A stretch of DNA of 64,000 nucleotides from an uncultured Clostridia bacterium (GTDB taxonomy: Bacteria > Bacillota > Clostridia > Oscillospirales > Ruminococcaceae): the NCBI GenBank assembly GCA_947623585.1, contig CANQHA010000001.1, positions 248,001 through 312,000 on the forward strand. The letters are read 5' to 3'. The notes beneath the pieces are model-generated. The model worked only from the letters and a program-made list of their open reading frames with translations. It was not told where the DNA came from and ran no database searches. Positions 33,015-41,866 of the stretch are shown in pieces; position 1 is the first letter of the stretch; every line of letters begins with the position of its first letter. The position numbers and the translations under genes are program-made.

Positions 33015-34217
33015 CTACCTTCCCCCAACATTCCATCTCCTATACCTCGCAAAGCCCATCAGTACAACTGCCGCACTTAACACCGCATAAATCCCATGCA
33101 CGGCCTGCCAAGCCGCGAAATGCTTCCCAAAAACCTGCAAAGTATAACTCCCGAAAATATTACGCGGCGAAACAAATCCGAATGGCAGCCAGTTCCAGAT
33201 TTGCGCAGCGATTCGGTACTGCTCTGGGACGGAAAACATCATCGGTATAATCAAAAGCGCAATCATTACGGCGATTACCGCTATCCCACTTCCGAACGCC
33301 TCGGACAGCACCGCGCACAGGATTCCCGTCACGACCGCTGCCGCAAGAAGGCTGACAAACAGTATCCCGACCGCCTTGGCGCAGGTGATGTGCGCGGAGG
33401 TTTGTGGGTATATCAGCTGTAGTGCTGCGCTTGGGTCATCGGAACCGTAGACGATAAGGGTAGTCAGCAGCGTGGCGGCAAAAAGCAGTGTTGCGACGGC
33501 GGCAGAGAAAATCATCGCGGCGGCGATCTTCGCAAAATAAAGCCGCGATTTTCCGTTTTTGGTGCAAAGCATTATGCTGTCCGTGCCCCTCTGGCGCTCG
33601 CTCGAAAATATCCCCGAAAGGCATAGCGCGATTATCATCAAAGTCATCAGCCCGACTGTCTGAATGCCGGACAGAATTTCATTATAAAAATGCGTTTTGT
33701 GATATGTAATCGGCTTTGCGATCTCATCCTCCTGCGCCCGCCAAAACTCCTTTTCGCCCTCGCCGAGGCGAAGATTTTCCCAATACTTTTCGAGCATTTC
33801 AAGGTGCATTTCATACGCCTCCGACTCATTCGGTTCCCAGGAATACAGCTCCGAAAGCGGAATGCCGGAATAGCTGCGGATAAAATTAAATATCTCGCTG
33901 TAAGGCCGCGCGTATGTCAGATATTCCTCGGTCGCTACTCTGTCCTGCGGAACTTTTCGGTATGCCTCCACCGTTTCTTCTATAAGCTCTTGATTGATAA
34001 TTCTCCCGTTGAGTACCTCGGCGTACTCCTTATCTTTAAGGTACATATTTTTATTTGAATCAATCTTCACGCCGCCGTCCCCGTAATAATCCCCCTGAAG
34101 CGGCACGGTCAGCGTGAGAACGATCGCTATAATGCAAAGCAGCAAGGAGATCACAAAGATTTTCTTGGTGAATATTTTCTTGCATTCATACCTAAAAATC
34201 GTCCCGAAATTATTCAT
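33015..34217 (-). CDS. ABC-2 type transporter permease
   Basis: 400 aa. A first membrane segment at about residues 20-42 is followed by an extracellular part of about 130 aa and five more segments from about residue 170 (TVGLMTLMIIALCLSGIFSSERQRGTDSIMLCTKNGK). This is the layout of bacitracin/lantibiotic-type ABC-2 permeases. The ATG at 34217 overlaps the ATPase stop codon (ATGA) and follows GGAGGG. Confidence 0.82.
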   Translation of the reverse strand: MNNFGTIFRYECKKIFTKKIFVISLLLCIIAIVLTLTVPLQGDYYGDGGVKIDSNKNMYLKDKEYAEVLNGRIINQELIEETVEAYRKVPQDRVATEEYLTYARPYSEIFNFIRSYSGIPLSELYSWEPNESEAYEMHLEMLEKYWENLRLGEGEKEFWRAQEDEIAKPITYHKTHFYNEILSGIQTVGLMTLMIIALCLSGIFSSERQRGTDSIMLCTKNGKSRLYFAKIAAAMIFSAAVATLLFAATLLTTLIVYGSDDPSAALQLIYPQTSAHITCAKAVGILFVSLLAAAVVTGILCAVLSEAFGSGIAVIAVMIALLIIPMMFSVPEQYRIAAQIWNWLPFGFVSPRNIFGSYTLQVFGKHFAAWQAVHGIYAVLSAAVVLMGFARYRRWNVGGR

Positions 34218-34915
34218 ATTTTTCCCTCCGACATCTTTTTGAGATAAAATTCCTCCAGATCTCCGTCCTCTGCGCCCCAATTCCCCTGATATACAAGCTG
34301 TCCTGCCCTCATTATCAGCACATTGTCGGCGATATGCTCGATGTCCGAAACAATATGCGTCGAAAGAAGGACAACGCTTTCCTCGCCGAGCTGTTTAATT
34401 ATATCGCGGAATTTAACGCGTTCTTTAGGGTCAAGCCCAACCGTCGGCTCATCTAAAACAAGCAGCTTCGGGTCGTTTAAAAGAGCCTGAGCGATGCCTA
34501 AACGCTGCTTCATTCCTCCCGAATATGTCCTTATTTTTTTATTCGCGACCTCCTGAAGCGATACAAGCTCCAAAAGCTCGTCGGTTTTTTTCCTTGCCTT
34601 CGGCTTTGATATTCCCTTCAACGCCGCCAGATACATCAAAAAATCCCGCCCCGAAAACTCGGGATAATAGCCGAAATCCTGCGGCAGATACCCCAAGATT
34701 GCGCGGTATCCCTCCTCGCTCACGTCCATATTGTCAAACGCGACCGTTCCGCCCGTCGGCCTTAAAATCCCGCAAATCATTCTCATCAGCGTGGTTTTTC
34801 CCGCGCCGTTCGCCCCCAAAAGCCCGTGAACGCCCTTGTCAAGCTGCAAAGAGATTCTGTCCACCGCGATTTTGTTTTTGTACTGCTTGGTAAGTCTGTC
34901 GATTATAAGCTCCAT
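34214..34915 (-). CDS. ABC transporter ATP-binding protein (BcrA/NatA type)
   Basis: 233 aa. Walker A GANGAGKTT near residue 36, Q-loop YLPQDFGYYPE, signature YSGGMKQRLGIAQALL, Walker B LLVLDEPTVGLDP, H-loop STHIVSDIE. This ATPase class works with ABC-2 permeases in bacitracin or lantibiotic export and in general drug efflux. Third gene of the sigma-membrane protein-ATPase-permease operon. Confidence 0.92.
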   Translation of the reverse strand: MELIIDRLTKQYKNKIAVDRISLQLDKGVHGLLGANGAGKTTLMRMICGILRPTGGTVAFDNMDVSEEGYRAILGYLPQDFGYYPEFSGRDFLMYLAALKGISKPKARKKTDELLELVSLQEVANKKIRTYSGGMKQRLGIAQALLNDPKLLVLDEPTVGLDPKERVKFRDIIKQLGEESVVLLSTHIVSDIEHIADNVLIMRAGQLVYQGNWGAEDGDLEEFYLKKMSEGKI

Positions 34916-35604
34916 GTCAAATCCCCCGTTTGCTTTATCATTTTATAGCACTGAACCGCCGTTCCGATTCCCAGAACCGCCAAAGCCGCGCCCCACCAAA
35001 TAAAATTTTTGAAAATATAGAGCGCGGCCAGCTCGGTTGAAAAAATAATGTTCAGAACGCTCACCACCGCCGCGATTCCAACGCAGACGTACATACTCTC
35101 TCTGCCGTGAATTTTGCGGACAGCCAAAAAGCCGAGGTACGCGGTTAGAAGGTAGGGACAGAGAATGTAAACGCCGGTTCTGAAAATATCGGAGCCGATT
35201 ATAGGCGTTACCGCGCAAACCAGTATCAGCGAAACCCCGCCGATAATCCCGAGCCGAGCAAGCACCGCGCTTTTTATCGAGAACCGCGTTGACATTTCAA
35301 GCTCGGCCATTTTGTAGGCCTCCGCGCGACCGCATTCGGTGATTATCCCGAGTGCCAAAAGCGGCATGAAAGCCGAAACGCACCAGATAATATCCCGCCC
35401 GACCCACTCGGAGCCGATAACCGCGAGCGCGAAAATCAGCACTGCCGCAGCCCAGACCCATTTTCGGATATAGCCGAGCTGGGTGATGATAAATTCAAAA
35501 TTCCCGATTGGCGGCTCGGATAAGCCGCGCAAAAACTCCTTTTTCCCTACGGGCGCAGGAGCTGCAAAGCCGTCCCTAATCGCCCGCTTTAATTTTTTGT
35601 TCAT
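34903..35604 (-). CDS. Six-TM membrane protein between sigma factor and ABC genes
   Basis: 233 aa. A basic cytosolic N-terminus of about 50 aa (KKLKRAIRDGF, GKKEFLRGLSEPP) is followed by about six membrane segments. It overlaps the sigma-factor gene by 4 nt and the ATPase gene by 13 nt. Its position directly after an ECF-like sigma gene is the usual place of an anti-sigma factor, and the N-terminal segment could hold the sigma factor, but no ZAS or other known anti-sigma motif is visible. It could equally be a third transporter subunit. Confidence 0.75.
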   Translation of the reverse strand: MNKKLKRAIRDGFAAPAPVGKKEFLRGLSEPPIGNFEFIITQLGYIRKWVWAAAVLIFALAVIGSEWVGRDIIWCVSAFMPLLALGIITECGRAEAYKMAELEMSTRFSIKSAVLARLGIIGGVSLILVCAVTPIIGSDIFRTGVYILCPYLLTAYLGFLAVRKIHGRESMYVCVGIAAVVSVLNIIFSTELAALYIFKNFIWWGAALAVLGIGTAVQCYKMIKQTGDLTWSL

Positions 35605-36050
35605 AAAAAATCCTCCCCGCCTAACTTTTCTTTAAGTTTTTTAACAGCCTGCGCGACGCGCCGATAGACTGCAAACCGCGAAATTCCGTATATTTTCCCG
35701 ATGACCGCGGCCGGGACTTCGTTCACATACCTAAGTAAAAGCAGCTCGCGGTCCGCTTCATCAAGCTGCAAAAGAGCCGCCCGGACTGCGATGTTTTCAA
35801 GCATTTCCTCCTCCGCAAACCCGTCCGGAATTTCATCGTCAAGAGGCTCCGCCTTACGCCGCCGAAACTCGTCGATGCAGAGGTTTCGGGCGATGGTGTA
35901 GAGGTAGTGCAGATTTTTCCCGACATTCACGCAGCCGCTCTCAAAAAACCGCAGAAACGCCTCCTGCGTGACGTCCTCGGCCAGCTCCCGCCGCCGCAAG
36001 CGAAAATAGCAGTAGCGGTAAATTTTGTCATATACTTCCTCTAAGTCCAT
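35601..36050 (-). CDS. ECF-type RNA polymerase sigma factor
   Basis: 149 aa with both core parts. Region 2 (LEEVYDKIYRYCYFRLRRRELAEDVTQEAFLRFF; residues about 2-35 onward) and region 4 (LQLDEADRELLLLRYVNEVPAAVIGKIYGISRFAVYRRVAQAVKKL). The ATG at 36050 is preceded by AGAGG; an upstream ATG at 36068 is less likely. First gene of a fully overlapping four-gene operon with an ABC-2 transporter, a set-up known from bacitracin-responsive and similar stress modules. Confidence 0.88.
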   Translation of the reverse strand: MDLEEVYDKIYRYCYFRLRRRELAEDVTQEAFLRFFESGCVNVGKNLHYLYTIARNLCIDEFRRRKAEPLDDEIPDGFAEEEMLENIAVRAALLQLDEADRELLLLRYVNEVPAAVIGKIYGISRFAVYRRVAQAVKKLKEKLGGEDFL

Positions 36051-36115
36051 CAAAAAACCTCTTTTCAATGTGTATAACGGATTGGGCAGGCGGTTTGTGC
36101 GGGGGTGGGGAGATT

Positions 36116-36144
36116 ATTATAGCATAAAATGTAGATGATCTCAA
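36116..36144 (-). promoter_or_regulatory. Promoter of the sigma/ABC-2 operon
   Basis: Minus-strand TTGAGA (36144-36139), 17-nt spacer, TATAAT (36121-36116). It looks sigma-A-like, so the operon does not obviously depend on its own sigma factor. Confidence 0.6.
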
Positions 36145-36276
36145 AAATGCACTGATTTTGCGGACGGTTTTGCAGGGCGGCAAGAGAAAATATGCAAAAA
36201 GAAACAGCAGATTAGGCTGCTGTCGGGGAAATGATGTGGCGGGGTGGATTTAGCCGCTGCCGTATCACATATGGTT

Positions 36277-36417
36277 TTAGGCTTTTGTAAGCCACACGTT
36301 CCACGGAATTTTATTAGGGAAGAATCCAAAGAAACCGTCGGTTTCGTGGCACACGACCTTGCAGGCAAGGTCTAGTGTGTTATACCTTTTGCATTTGACT
36401 GCCCTGTGAAAAGGCTT
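36277..36417 (-). pseudogene. C-terminal remnant of an unidentified gene
   Basis: An open frame of 46 codons without a start, bounded by stops, reads protein-like: KCKRYNTLDLACKVVCHETD, then GFFGFFPNKIPWNVWLTKA before the stop. Paired cysteines suggest a small zinc-ribbon protein. Probably part of the decayed island. The remainder of 36145-36513 shows nothing else. Confidence 0.35.
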
Positions 36418-36513
36418 TTATGTATATACAGTCCCAGAAAAATAGGGGCAGCCAAAAAGCAAAAGATACTGTGTTTTTATACACTACAAACATTATATAG
36501 AAGTCCGGCCTAA

Positions 36514-36538
36514 TAAAAAGGCAGGGATTCTCCCTGCC
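36514..36538 (-). terminator. Terminator of the hydrolase gene
   Basis: On the minus strand GGCAGGGA/TCCCTGCC with a 3-nt loop is followed by TTTTTA. Confidence 0.85.
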
Positions 36539-36544
36539 CATATA

Positions 36545-37438
36545 TTATTTATCAGCGGCGAACATTTTTATAGTATCGGTATATTTCTCGGGCTGTTCAA
36601 ACCAAGTCAGGTGTGCGCAGTCTGGAAGTATCACGGTTCTGCCGTTTGGCGCGCTGTTTGCAAACCGGTCCTGCTCAAATTTTCCGCAGGTCATATCATA
36701 CTCGCCGACTATCAGAAGCTGAGGCTTTGAAATATCTTTAAGATAGGGCAGGTAGTCTGCATAAAAATCCTCCGAATCAAAAATCTTTTTCCTGAAACCG
36801 ACAAATTTGCCCCAACAGTCCTCCGTTACCATCGGATCGCTGATATGAGCGTTGATATAGTCGTTATATCTGCTGTTCTCAATGACATGACAATACCGCT
36901 GCACAGCTTCGTTCATATCTATTGACATTGCTTTTTCAAAGGCTTCTCTTGAAGAAAGTGCGCCGTCAAGTATTTCTTTGCAAAGGGCTGCCTGATCGGA
37001 AATACCGTCGCGCTCAAAGCACGGCAGAGTCGCTTCGGCCATGGCTCTTGCCGTATGTAAAGCGCTCCACATCGGGCAGTCGTATATAACGGCGTCAATG
37101 CTGTCGGGGTAGGCGTGAGCATAGACAAGCGCAAGCATTCCGCCGAAAGAATGTCCAAGAGGTATCCATCTGTCTATTCCGAGGGCCTTTCTCATTTGCT
37201 CGGTCATGTGAACAAGATCGTTCACACCAAGCGGCTCGTCGCCGACCGCGTCGGAACGGAATACGCCGTACTGATCGAAGCTGATGACATGAAAAGTCTC
37301 GCCAAACTTTTTAGCCTGATAAGAATATGTAAGGCAGCTCTCTCCCGGCCCGCCGTGTAAATAAACAAGGGTAGGCGCATTATCGACGCCGTATTCTTCG
37401 TAATAGATTTTCTTGCCTGAAAGTATTAAATAAGGCAT
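36545..37438 (-). CDS. Alpha/beta hydrolase, proline iminopeptidase-like (S33)
   Basis: 297 aa. Oxyanion motif LHGGPG (residue 28), nucleophile elbow GHSFGG (Ser about 99), acid GEYDMT near 240 and His in CAHLTWF near 270 make a complete triad. HGGPG plus DQYG is typical of proline iminopeptidases; removal of N-terminal proline from peptides is the likely activity but other small esters are possible. Codons are more AT-rich than the backbone. It sits at the edge of the decayed recombinase island with its own promoter and terminator. Confidence 0.85.
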   Translation of the reverse strand: MPYLILSGKKIYYEEYGVDNAPTLVYLHGGPGESCLTYSYQAKKFGETFHVISFDQYGVFRSDAVGDEPLGVNDLVHMTEQMRKALGIDRWIPLGHSFGGMLALVYAHAYPDSIDAVIYDCPMWSALHTARAMAEATLPCFERDGISDQAALCKEILDGALSSREAFEKAMSIDMNEAVQRYCHVIENSRYNDYINAHISDPMVTEDCWGKFVGFRKKIFDSEDFYADYLPYLKDISKPQLLIVGEYDMTCGKFEQDRFANSAPNGRTVILPDCAHLTWFEQPEKYTDTIKMFAADK

Positions 37439-37536
37439 ATTGTCCCTCCCGATTAGATGTCATTTGATGTTATTTGATGTCGGAGCAAAATCATCGTTTA
37501 ATTATTTTTATAAACTCTGACTATTTGCTTTAATTT

Positions 37537-37565
37537 ATTATATATCATCACCGACTGTAAGTCAA
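37537..37565 (-). promoter_or_regulatory. Promoter of the alpha/beta hydrolase gene
   Basis: Minus-strand TTGACT (37565-37560), 17-nt spacer, TATAAT (37542-37537), about 100 nt before the start codon. Confidence 0.7.
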
Positions 37566-37692
37566 GATACGATTGAAAAAAGAAAAATATACTTATATTT
37601 ATATTTATTCGCAAAACAGGTTACGTGACTTAGCTTAAAAAGTCCGGAAATGCGTTACAACGCAGGAAATTATAAAAATTAGGAGGAATTTA

Positions 37693-37916
37693 ATGAACGA
37701 AAACAATTTAGAACACGAAAAGATGTTACCTATCATTGAACACGACGGAAGACGGTTTATGTGCTTGCCGAATCGAACCGAAATGACGTTCCCCGACGGC
37801 ACGGTTTATCGGTCAGCAGCACTTTTGTTGGCAAAACAGAAATGGGAGATATGCTCGACGCAATCAAAGTTGAAAAACTCTCAAAGCCTTGTAATATACC
37901 CCTTAATATGCTATAA
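37693..37916 (+). pseudogene. Frameshifted small protein of a recombinase module (TnpW-like)
   Basis: Begins with a good AGGAGG site and reads MNENNLEHEKMLPIIEHDGR then FPDGTVYRS. A frame change around 37810 leads into TFVGKTEMGDMLDAIKVEKL ending at 37916. Joined, the product would be about 73 aa. Small proteins of this layout often accompany clostridial serine recombinases. The assignment is inference from position and general pattern. Confidence 0.45.
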
Positions 37917-37917
37917 T
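37889..37917 (+). promoter_or_regulatory. Promoter of the SnoaL-like gene
   Basis: TTGTAA (37889-37894), 17-nt spacer, TATAAT (37912-37917), lying in the 3' end of the frameshifted gene. Confidence 0.55.
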
Positions 37918-37972
37918 TTCAATAGCCAAAATTCAAAACACAACATAGGAAACTGTTTATGGAGGGCACATT

Positions 37973-38338
37973 ATGATAAATCATTTTTGGCTGGCGGTTT
38001 TAAATCAGGACAGGGATAGCATCAAGCAATTTTTTCAGGATGACGCATATGTGAACTGGCACTGCACAAACGAGCGTTTCACCGTTGACGAGTTCATACG
38101 CGCAAATTGTGAATATCCCGGCAAATGGAATGGTGAGATCGAACGCGTTGAAACCGTTGGCGACGTCACAATTACGGTAGTGCGTGTATACTCAAAGGAC
38201 GGTTCGGCCTCTTTTCATGCTATTTCTTTTATTCGCATACAAGATGATAAAATCGCATCTGTAGATGAGTATTGGGCTGACGATGGCGCTCCTCCGCAGT
38301 GGCGACAGAAAATGAAAATAGGCAGACCTATTAAGTAA
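37973..38338 (+). CDS. SnoaL-like / NTF2-like family protein
   Basis: 121 aa, one cone-shaped alpha+beta NTF2-like domain. LNQDRDSIKQFFQDDAYVNW and FTVDEFIRANCEYPGKWNGEIE at the front, HAISFIRIQDDKIASVDEYWADDG at the back, are typical of SnoaL-type polyketide-cyclase-like proteins. The catalytic role, if any, cannot be stated. Start ATG after GGAGGG. The recombinase remnant begins 20 bp after its stop, so it looks like cargo or an insertion into the recombinase gene. Confidence 0.8.
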   Translation: MINHFWLAVLNQDRDSIKQFFQDDAYVNWHCTNERFTVDEFIRANCEYPGKWNGEIERVETVGDVTITVVRVYSKDGSASFHAISFIRIQDDKIASVDEYWADDGAPPQWRQKMKIGRPIK

Positions 38339-38358
38339 TTTGTCAAACCGAGAAATAG

Positions 38359-39264
38359 GCTATCAAGTCGATTCTCCGTAACGAAGTGTACCTCGGTCAC
38401 ATGGTGCAAAACAAGACCGGTACGGTGTCCTACAAGAACCATAAGCAAATCACCAAACCTCAAAGCGAGTGGATTAAGGTTGAGAACACCCATGAGCCGC
38501 TGATTTCACAAGACGTCTGGGACGCGGTTCAACGAATGGACAACCACCCCGGGCGAGGAAGAGCCGGCAAAAGCGGGATGATTGCCTTGTTTGGCGGGGT
38601 CTTGAGGTGTATGGACTGCGGCTCGTCGCTGCGATATATGCGCGATTACCGCAAAACGACATCGGGAAAAGAGCCGGAGTTTAAGTCGTATGTATGTAAC
38701 CGCTACGCTATCGGCGGGAAAGATGCTTGTTCGACGCACTACATAAATCAAAAGTCACTAATCGCTGTTGTGCTTACTGACATTCGCAGTAAAGCAATCC
38801 TCGCGCAGAGAAATCGTGAAGCATTAAAAGAGCGGATTCTCGCCATGAAAAAGACCTCGAACGAGGAAAAGACGAGCTTGCTTAAAACCGAGTTGACAGC
38901 GATTGAAAAGCGTCTTGTTGAACTTGAAAAGCTGATTCAAGCAGCTTATGAGGATAAGGTCATGGGGCGCATACCCGAAAGCGTTTGCATTAACTTGCTT
39001 AACAAGTATGAAGCCGAACGTGCAGAAAAGTTGGAGCATAAAAAGGAATTTTCTGCAAAATTGGCGGCAAGTGAGGAAAGCGAGAAATCTGTCGATAACT
39101 GGCTCAATATGATTCAAGACTATGCCCAGCTCGAAGAGCTCGACCGCGCGACCATTGTTCGGCTTATCCAGAAAATTGAGATTGGCGAGAAGCGTGAAGT
39201 CGATGGACACATCGAGCGCGACATCAATATCTACTACAATTTCGTGGGTTTCGTCGAATTATAG
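38359..39264 (+). pseudogene. 5'-truncated large serine recombinase, fragment 1
   Basis: In frame from 38359 (AIKSILRNEVYLGHMVQNKT) to a normal stop at 39264, about 301 codons. It keeps the end of the recombinase domain, the zinc-ribbon (LRCMDCGSSLRY with a distal CNRY...C) and the long coiled coil. The catalytic serine domain and most of the recombinase domain are missing. A stop codon (TAG) immediately precedes 38359, marking the truncation point. An internal GTG at 38386 could start translation but would not give an active recombinase. Confidence 0.85.
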
Positions 39265-40515
39265 GCGGTCATTCTTTATGAAAGGTTGACTAACGAGTTT
39301 TTTGCTAAGGACACCAGTCGCAAGGTAAAGGTAGCATTGCACGCGAAATTCGCAGCAGGCGAAAGAACCTTTACAACCGCGCCTTTGGGTTATATGCGTC
39401 ACCCAGAGAACAAGAACAAGCTCGCTATCGACCCCGACACCGCTTGGATAATCGAGAAGATTTTCAATCTTGCGGTACATGGTTCAGGCGCAGGGAAAAT
39501 TACGAAGATTTTGATTCAAGAGACAATACCAACTGTGGGTTAAATCAACTACAAAAAGTACGGTCAATTTGCCAAAATCTATGAGAACGCTCCTGCCGAA
39601 AAAGCCTATGCATGGAATATCAGAGCCGTCAGCGACATTCTGAAAGATGAAACGTACATAGGCAATTCCGTTCACGGAAAGCAGACAAATGTTTCTTATA
39701 AGAATAAGAAGTCGATTCACCGTCCAGAAAGTGAGTGGTTCCGTGTTGAGAATACGCATGAACCGATCATTTCAAAAGACATTTTCAATCAGGTTCAAAA
39801 GCAGATTGCGAGCCGCAGGAGACCCATGAAATCTGGCAAAACACAGGTATTTGCAGGACTCGTAAAGTGTGCTGATTGTGGTTGGTCGTTAAGTTATGCT
39901 GAACGAGCATACAAGACCTGCACGACGGGATTTTTCAATTGCTGTCAATTTCGGAAACTTGGCAAAGTCGGGGGAAGATGTTCGGCTCATTATATCAGAT
40001 ATGATACGCTTTACACTTACGTTTTAGCAAGGCTGCAGGACTGGATTTATCAGGCACATACAGATGAGAAAGAGTTACTCTATAAGTTGCTCAACTCAAG
40101 CGATAAAGAGGTAGCAAAAGCTCATAAGAAACAGTCCGCCGAACTCGCCAAGTCGGAGAAACGCAAGGCAGAAGTGGACAGAATGTTCACGAAAATGTAT
40201 GAGGACTGGACATCTGGGCGTATTACTGAGTACAACTTTAAAATGCTGTCACAGAAGTATCAGGCAGAACAGCAAGAATTGGTTGAAAAGATTGATAAAC
40301 TCAAAACGGAGCTTGCATCTGAAAAGCAAACAACCGCCGACGCTGAGAAGTGGATTGCCCTAATCAAGCAGTATTCCAACCCCACGGAACTGACTGCCGA
40401 AATGCTCAACACGCTGATTGAAAAGATAGTCGTACACGAAGCTGTCAAAGATTCTGACGGCACCAGAACCCAAGAAATTGAAATATTTTACCGATTCGTA
40501 GGCAAAATTGATTAA
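39265..40515 (+). pseudogene. Large serine recombinase, fragment 2, with in-frame stop
   Basis: In the same frame as fragment 1, directly after its stop. It begins AVILYERLTNEFFAKDTSRK, which is the start of the recombinase domain, so the N-terminal catalytic domain is absent. A single TAA at 39541-39543 interrupts the frame after TIPTVG; the downstream part continues INYKKYG through the zinc ribbon (KCADCGWSLSY, distal Cys) and coiled coil to EIEIFYRFVGKID. Fragments 1 and 2 differ in sequence, so this is a junction of two related recombinase genes, not a simple duplication. Confidence 0.85.
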
Positions 40516-40555
40516 AACACATGCGCACGTCTTTAAGTTTGTTAAACGGGGGATT

Positions 40556-40592
40556 CTAAACCTTTTGAAAAGGGTTTGCCAGAAAACTTACC
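40556..40592. repeat. R2-end-like hairpin after the recombinase
   Basis: AAACCTTTTGAAAAGGGTTTG followed by CCAGAAAACTT resembles the terminal hairpin of R2 (10388-10425) and its inverted match at 51262-51293. Confidence 0.45.
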
Positions 40593-40627
40593 GCTCGGCT
40601 TGAAAGCAACGCGATGTGCGATACTGC

Positions 40628-40656
40628 TTGCATTTTTTCGAGCGGTATGCTATAAT
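40628..40656 (+). promoter_or_regulatory. Promoter of the desulfurase-thiI long operon
   Basis: TTGCAT (40628-40633), 17-nt spacer, TATAAT (40651-40656). No other convincing promoter or terminator is seen in the short gaps down to 51.2 kb. Confidence 0.7.
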
Positions 40657-40724
40657 TATAATGTATTATTTTGCGCGCGGGCAATTTTTTAGGCCCCTGA
40701 CGCGTATTATCTTCAGGAGAGTAT

Positions 40725-41864
40725 ATGATATATCTTGACAATGCCGCGACTACCCCGCCCTGCCGCGAGGCGATCGACGCCTCGGTTTTTGCGATGAACG
40801 AGGCTTTCGGAAATCCGTCGAGCCTGCACGGATTGGGGATACAAGCGGAAAAGCTGATCGATTTTTCAAAAGAAGCCCTCGCACGGGCGCTGGGCGGGGT
40901 CTCAAAGGAGATCGTCTTTACTTCGGGAGCGACCGAATCCAATAACCTCGCGATTTTCGGACTTGCGGAAAACTACGGCAGGAGAAAAAAGCGCGTCGTT
41001 ACAACGGCGGTCGAGCACCCATCGGTCGCAGAGGCTTTTAAAAAGCTCTCGGCGCTCGGTTATGAGGTCGTCGCCGTTAAGCCCGACCAAAACGGCGAAA
41101 TAACCGCAGACGCGCTCGTTTCGGCGGTGGATAAAAATACCTGCCTTGTGAGCGCCATGTACGTCAACAACGAAACAGGTTATATTCTGCCGGTCGAAAG
41201 CGCTTTTTCACGCATAAAAAAGCAGTACCCCGACTGCATGACCCACTGCGACTTCGTTCAGGGGTTCCTTAAACTGCCGGTAAAGGTCAAAAGCCTCTGT
41301 GCGGACGCGGTTTCGGTGAGCGGGCATAAGGTCCATGCTCCGAAAGGAGTGGGCGCTCTTTGGATTAAATCCGGCGTGAGGGTCGCGCCTGCTACTTTCG
41401 GGGGCGGGCAGCAAAACGGTCTGCGCTCGGGCACTGAGGCCGTGCCCGCTATCTATGCCTTCGGAAAGGCGGTCGAAGCATTTTCGGGAAACATCGCGCA
41501 GCGCCTTGAGCGTGCCGCTCTCGTTAAAAAATATGCCGTCGAAAGGCTCTCTGAGGCGGGGCTCGTCATAAATTCAAAGGAGAACGCAAGCCCTTACATC
41601 ATCAGCGCCGCCCTCGTCGGCATAAAAAGCGAGACGCTGCTGCATTTTCTTGAAGCCGAAAAAATCTATGTTTCAAGCGGCTCGGCCTGCTCGAAGGGCA
41701 AAAAAAGCGCCGTGCTTACGGCTTTCGGGCTTGCGGACGCCGTCGCCGACTCGACGGTAAGGATAAGCCTCGGATTCGATACCGAAAAAAACGATATAGA
41801 TTCTCTTGCCGAAGCGCTTGAACGCGCCTCGAAAAGCCTTGTGAAATCTGACAGAGGAAGATAA
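40725..41864 (+). CDS. Cysteine desulfurase (NifS/IscS family, ThiI partner)
   Basis: 379 aa, PLP enzyme that removes sulfur from cysteine. IYLDNAATTP at the start, PLP-lysine in VSGHKVHAPKGVGALW (about residue 202), and the sulfur-accepting Cys in SSGSACSKGKKS (about 322). It lies 2 nt before thiI, as NifZ does in Bacillus, so its probable job is to pass sulfur to ThiI for 4-thiouridine in tRNA. No IscU or SufU gene is next to it. Confidence 0.92.
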   Translation: MIYLDNAATTPPCREAIDASVFAMNEAFGNPSSLHGLGIQAEKLIDFSKEALARALGGVSKEIVFTSGATESNNLAIFGLAENYGRRKKRVVTTAVEHPSVAEAFKKLSALGYEVVAVKPDQNGEITADALVSAVDKNTCLVSAMYVNNETGYILPVESAFSRIKKQYPDCMTHCDFVQGFLKLPVKVKSLCADAVSVSGHKVHAPKGVGALWIKSGVRVAPATFGGGQQNGLRSGTEAVPAIYAFGKAVEAFSGNIAQRLERAALVKKYAVERLSEAGLVINSKENASPYIISAALVGIKSETLLHFLEAEKIYVSSGSACSKGKKSAVLTAFGLADAVADSTVRISLGFDTEKNDIDSLAEALERASKSLVKSDRGR

Positions 41865-41866
41865 AA

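Noticed and set aside
34903..35604. Membrane protein as a classical zinc-binding anti-sigma factor
   Set aside because: No HxxxCxxC motif and six membrane helices instead of one; position alone is not enough.
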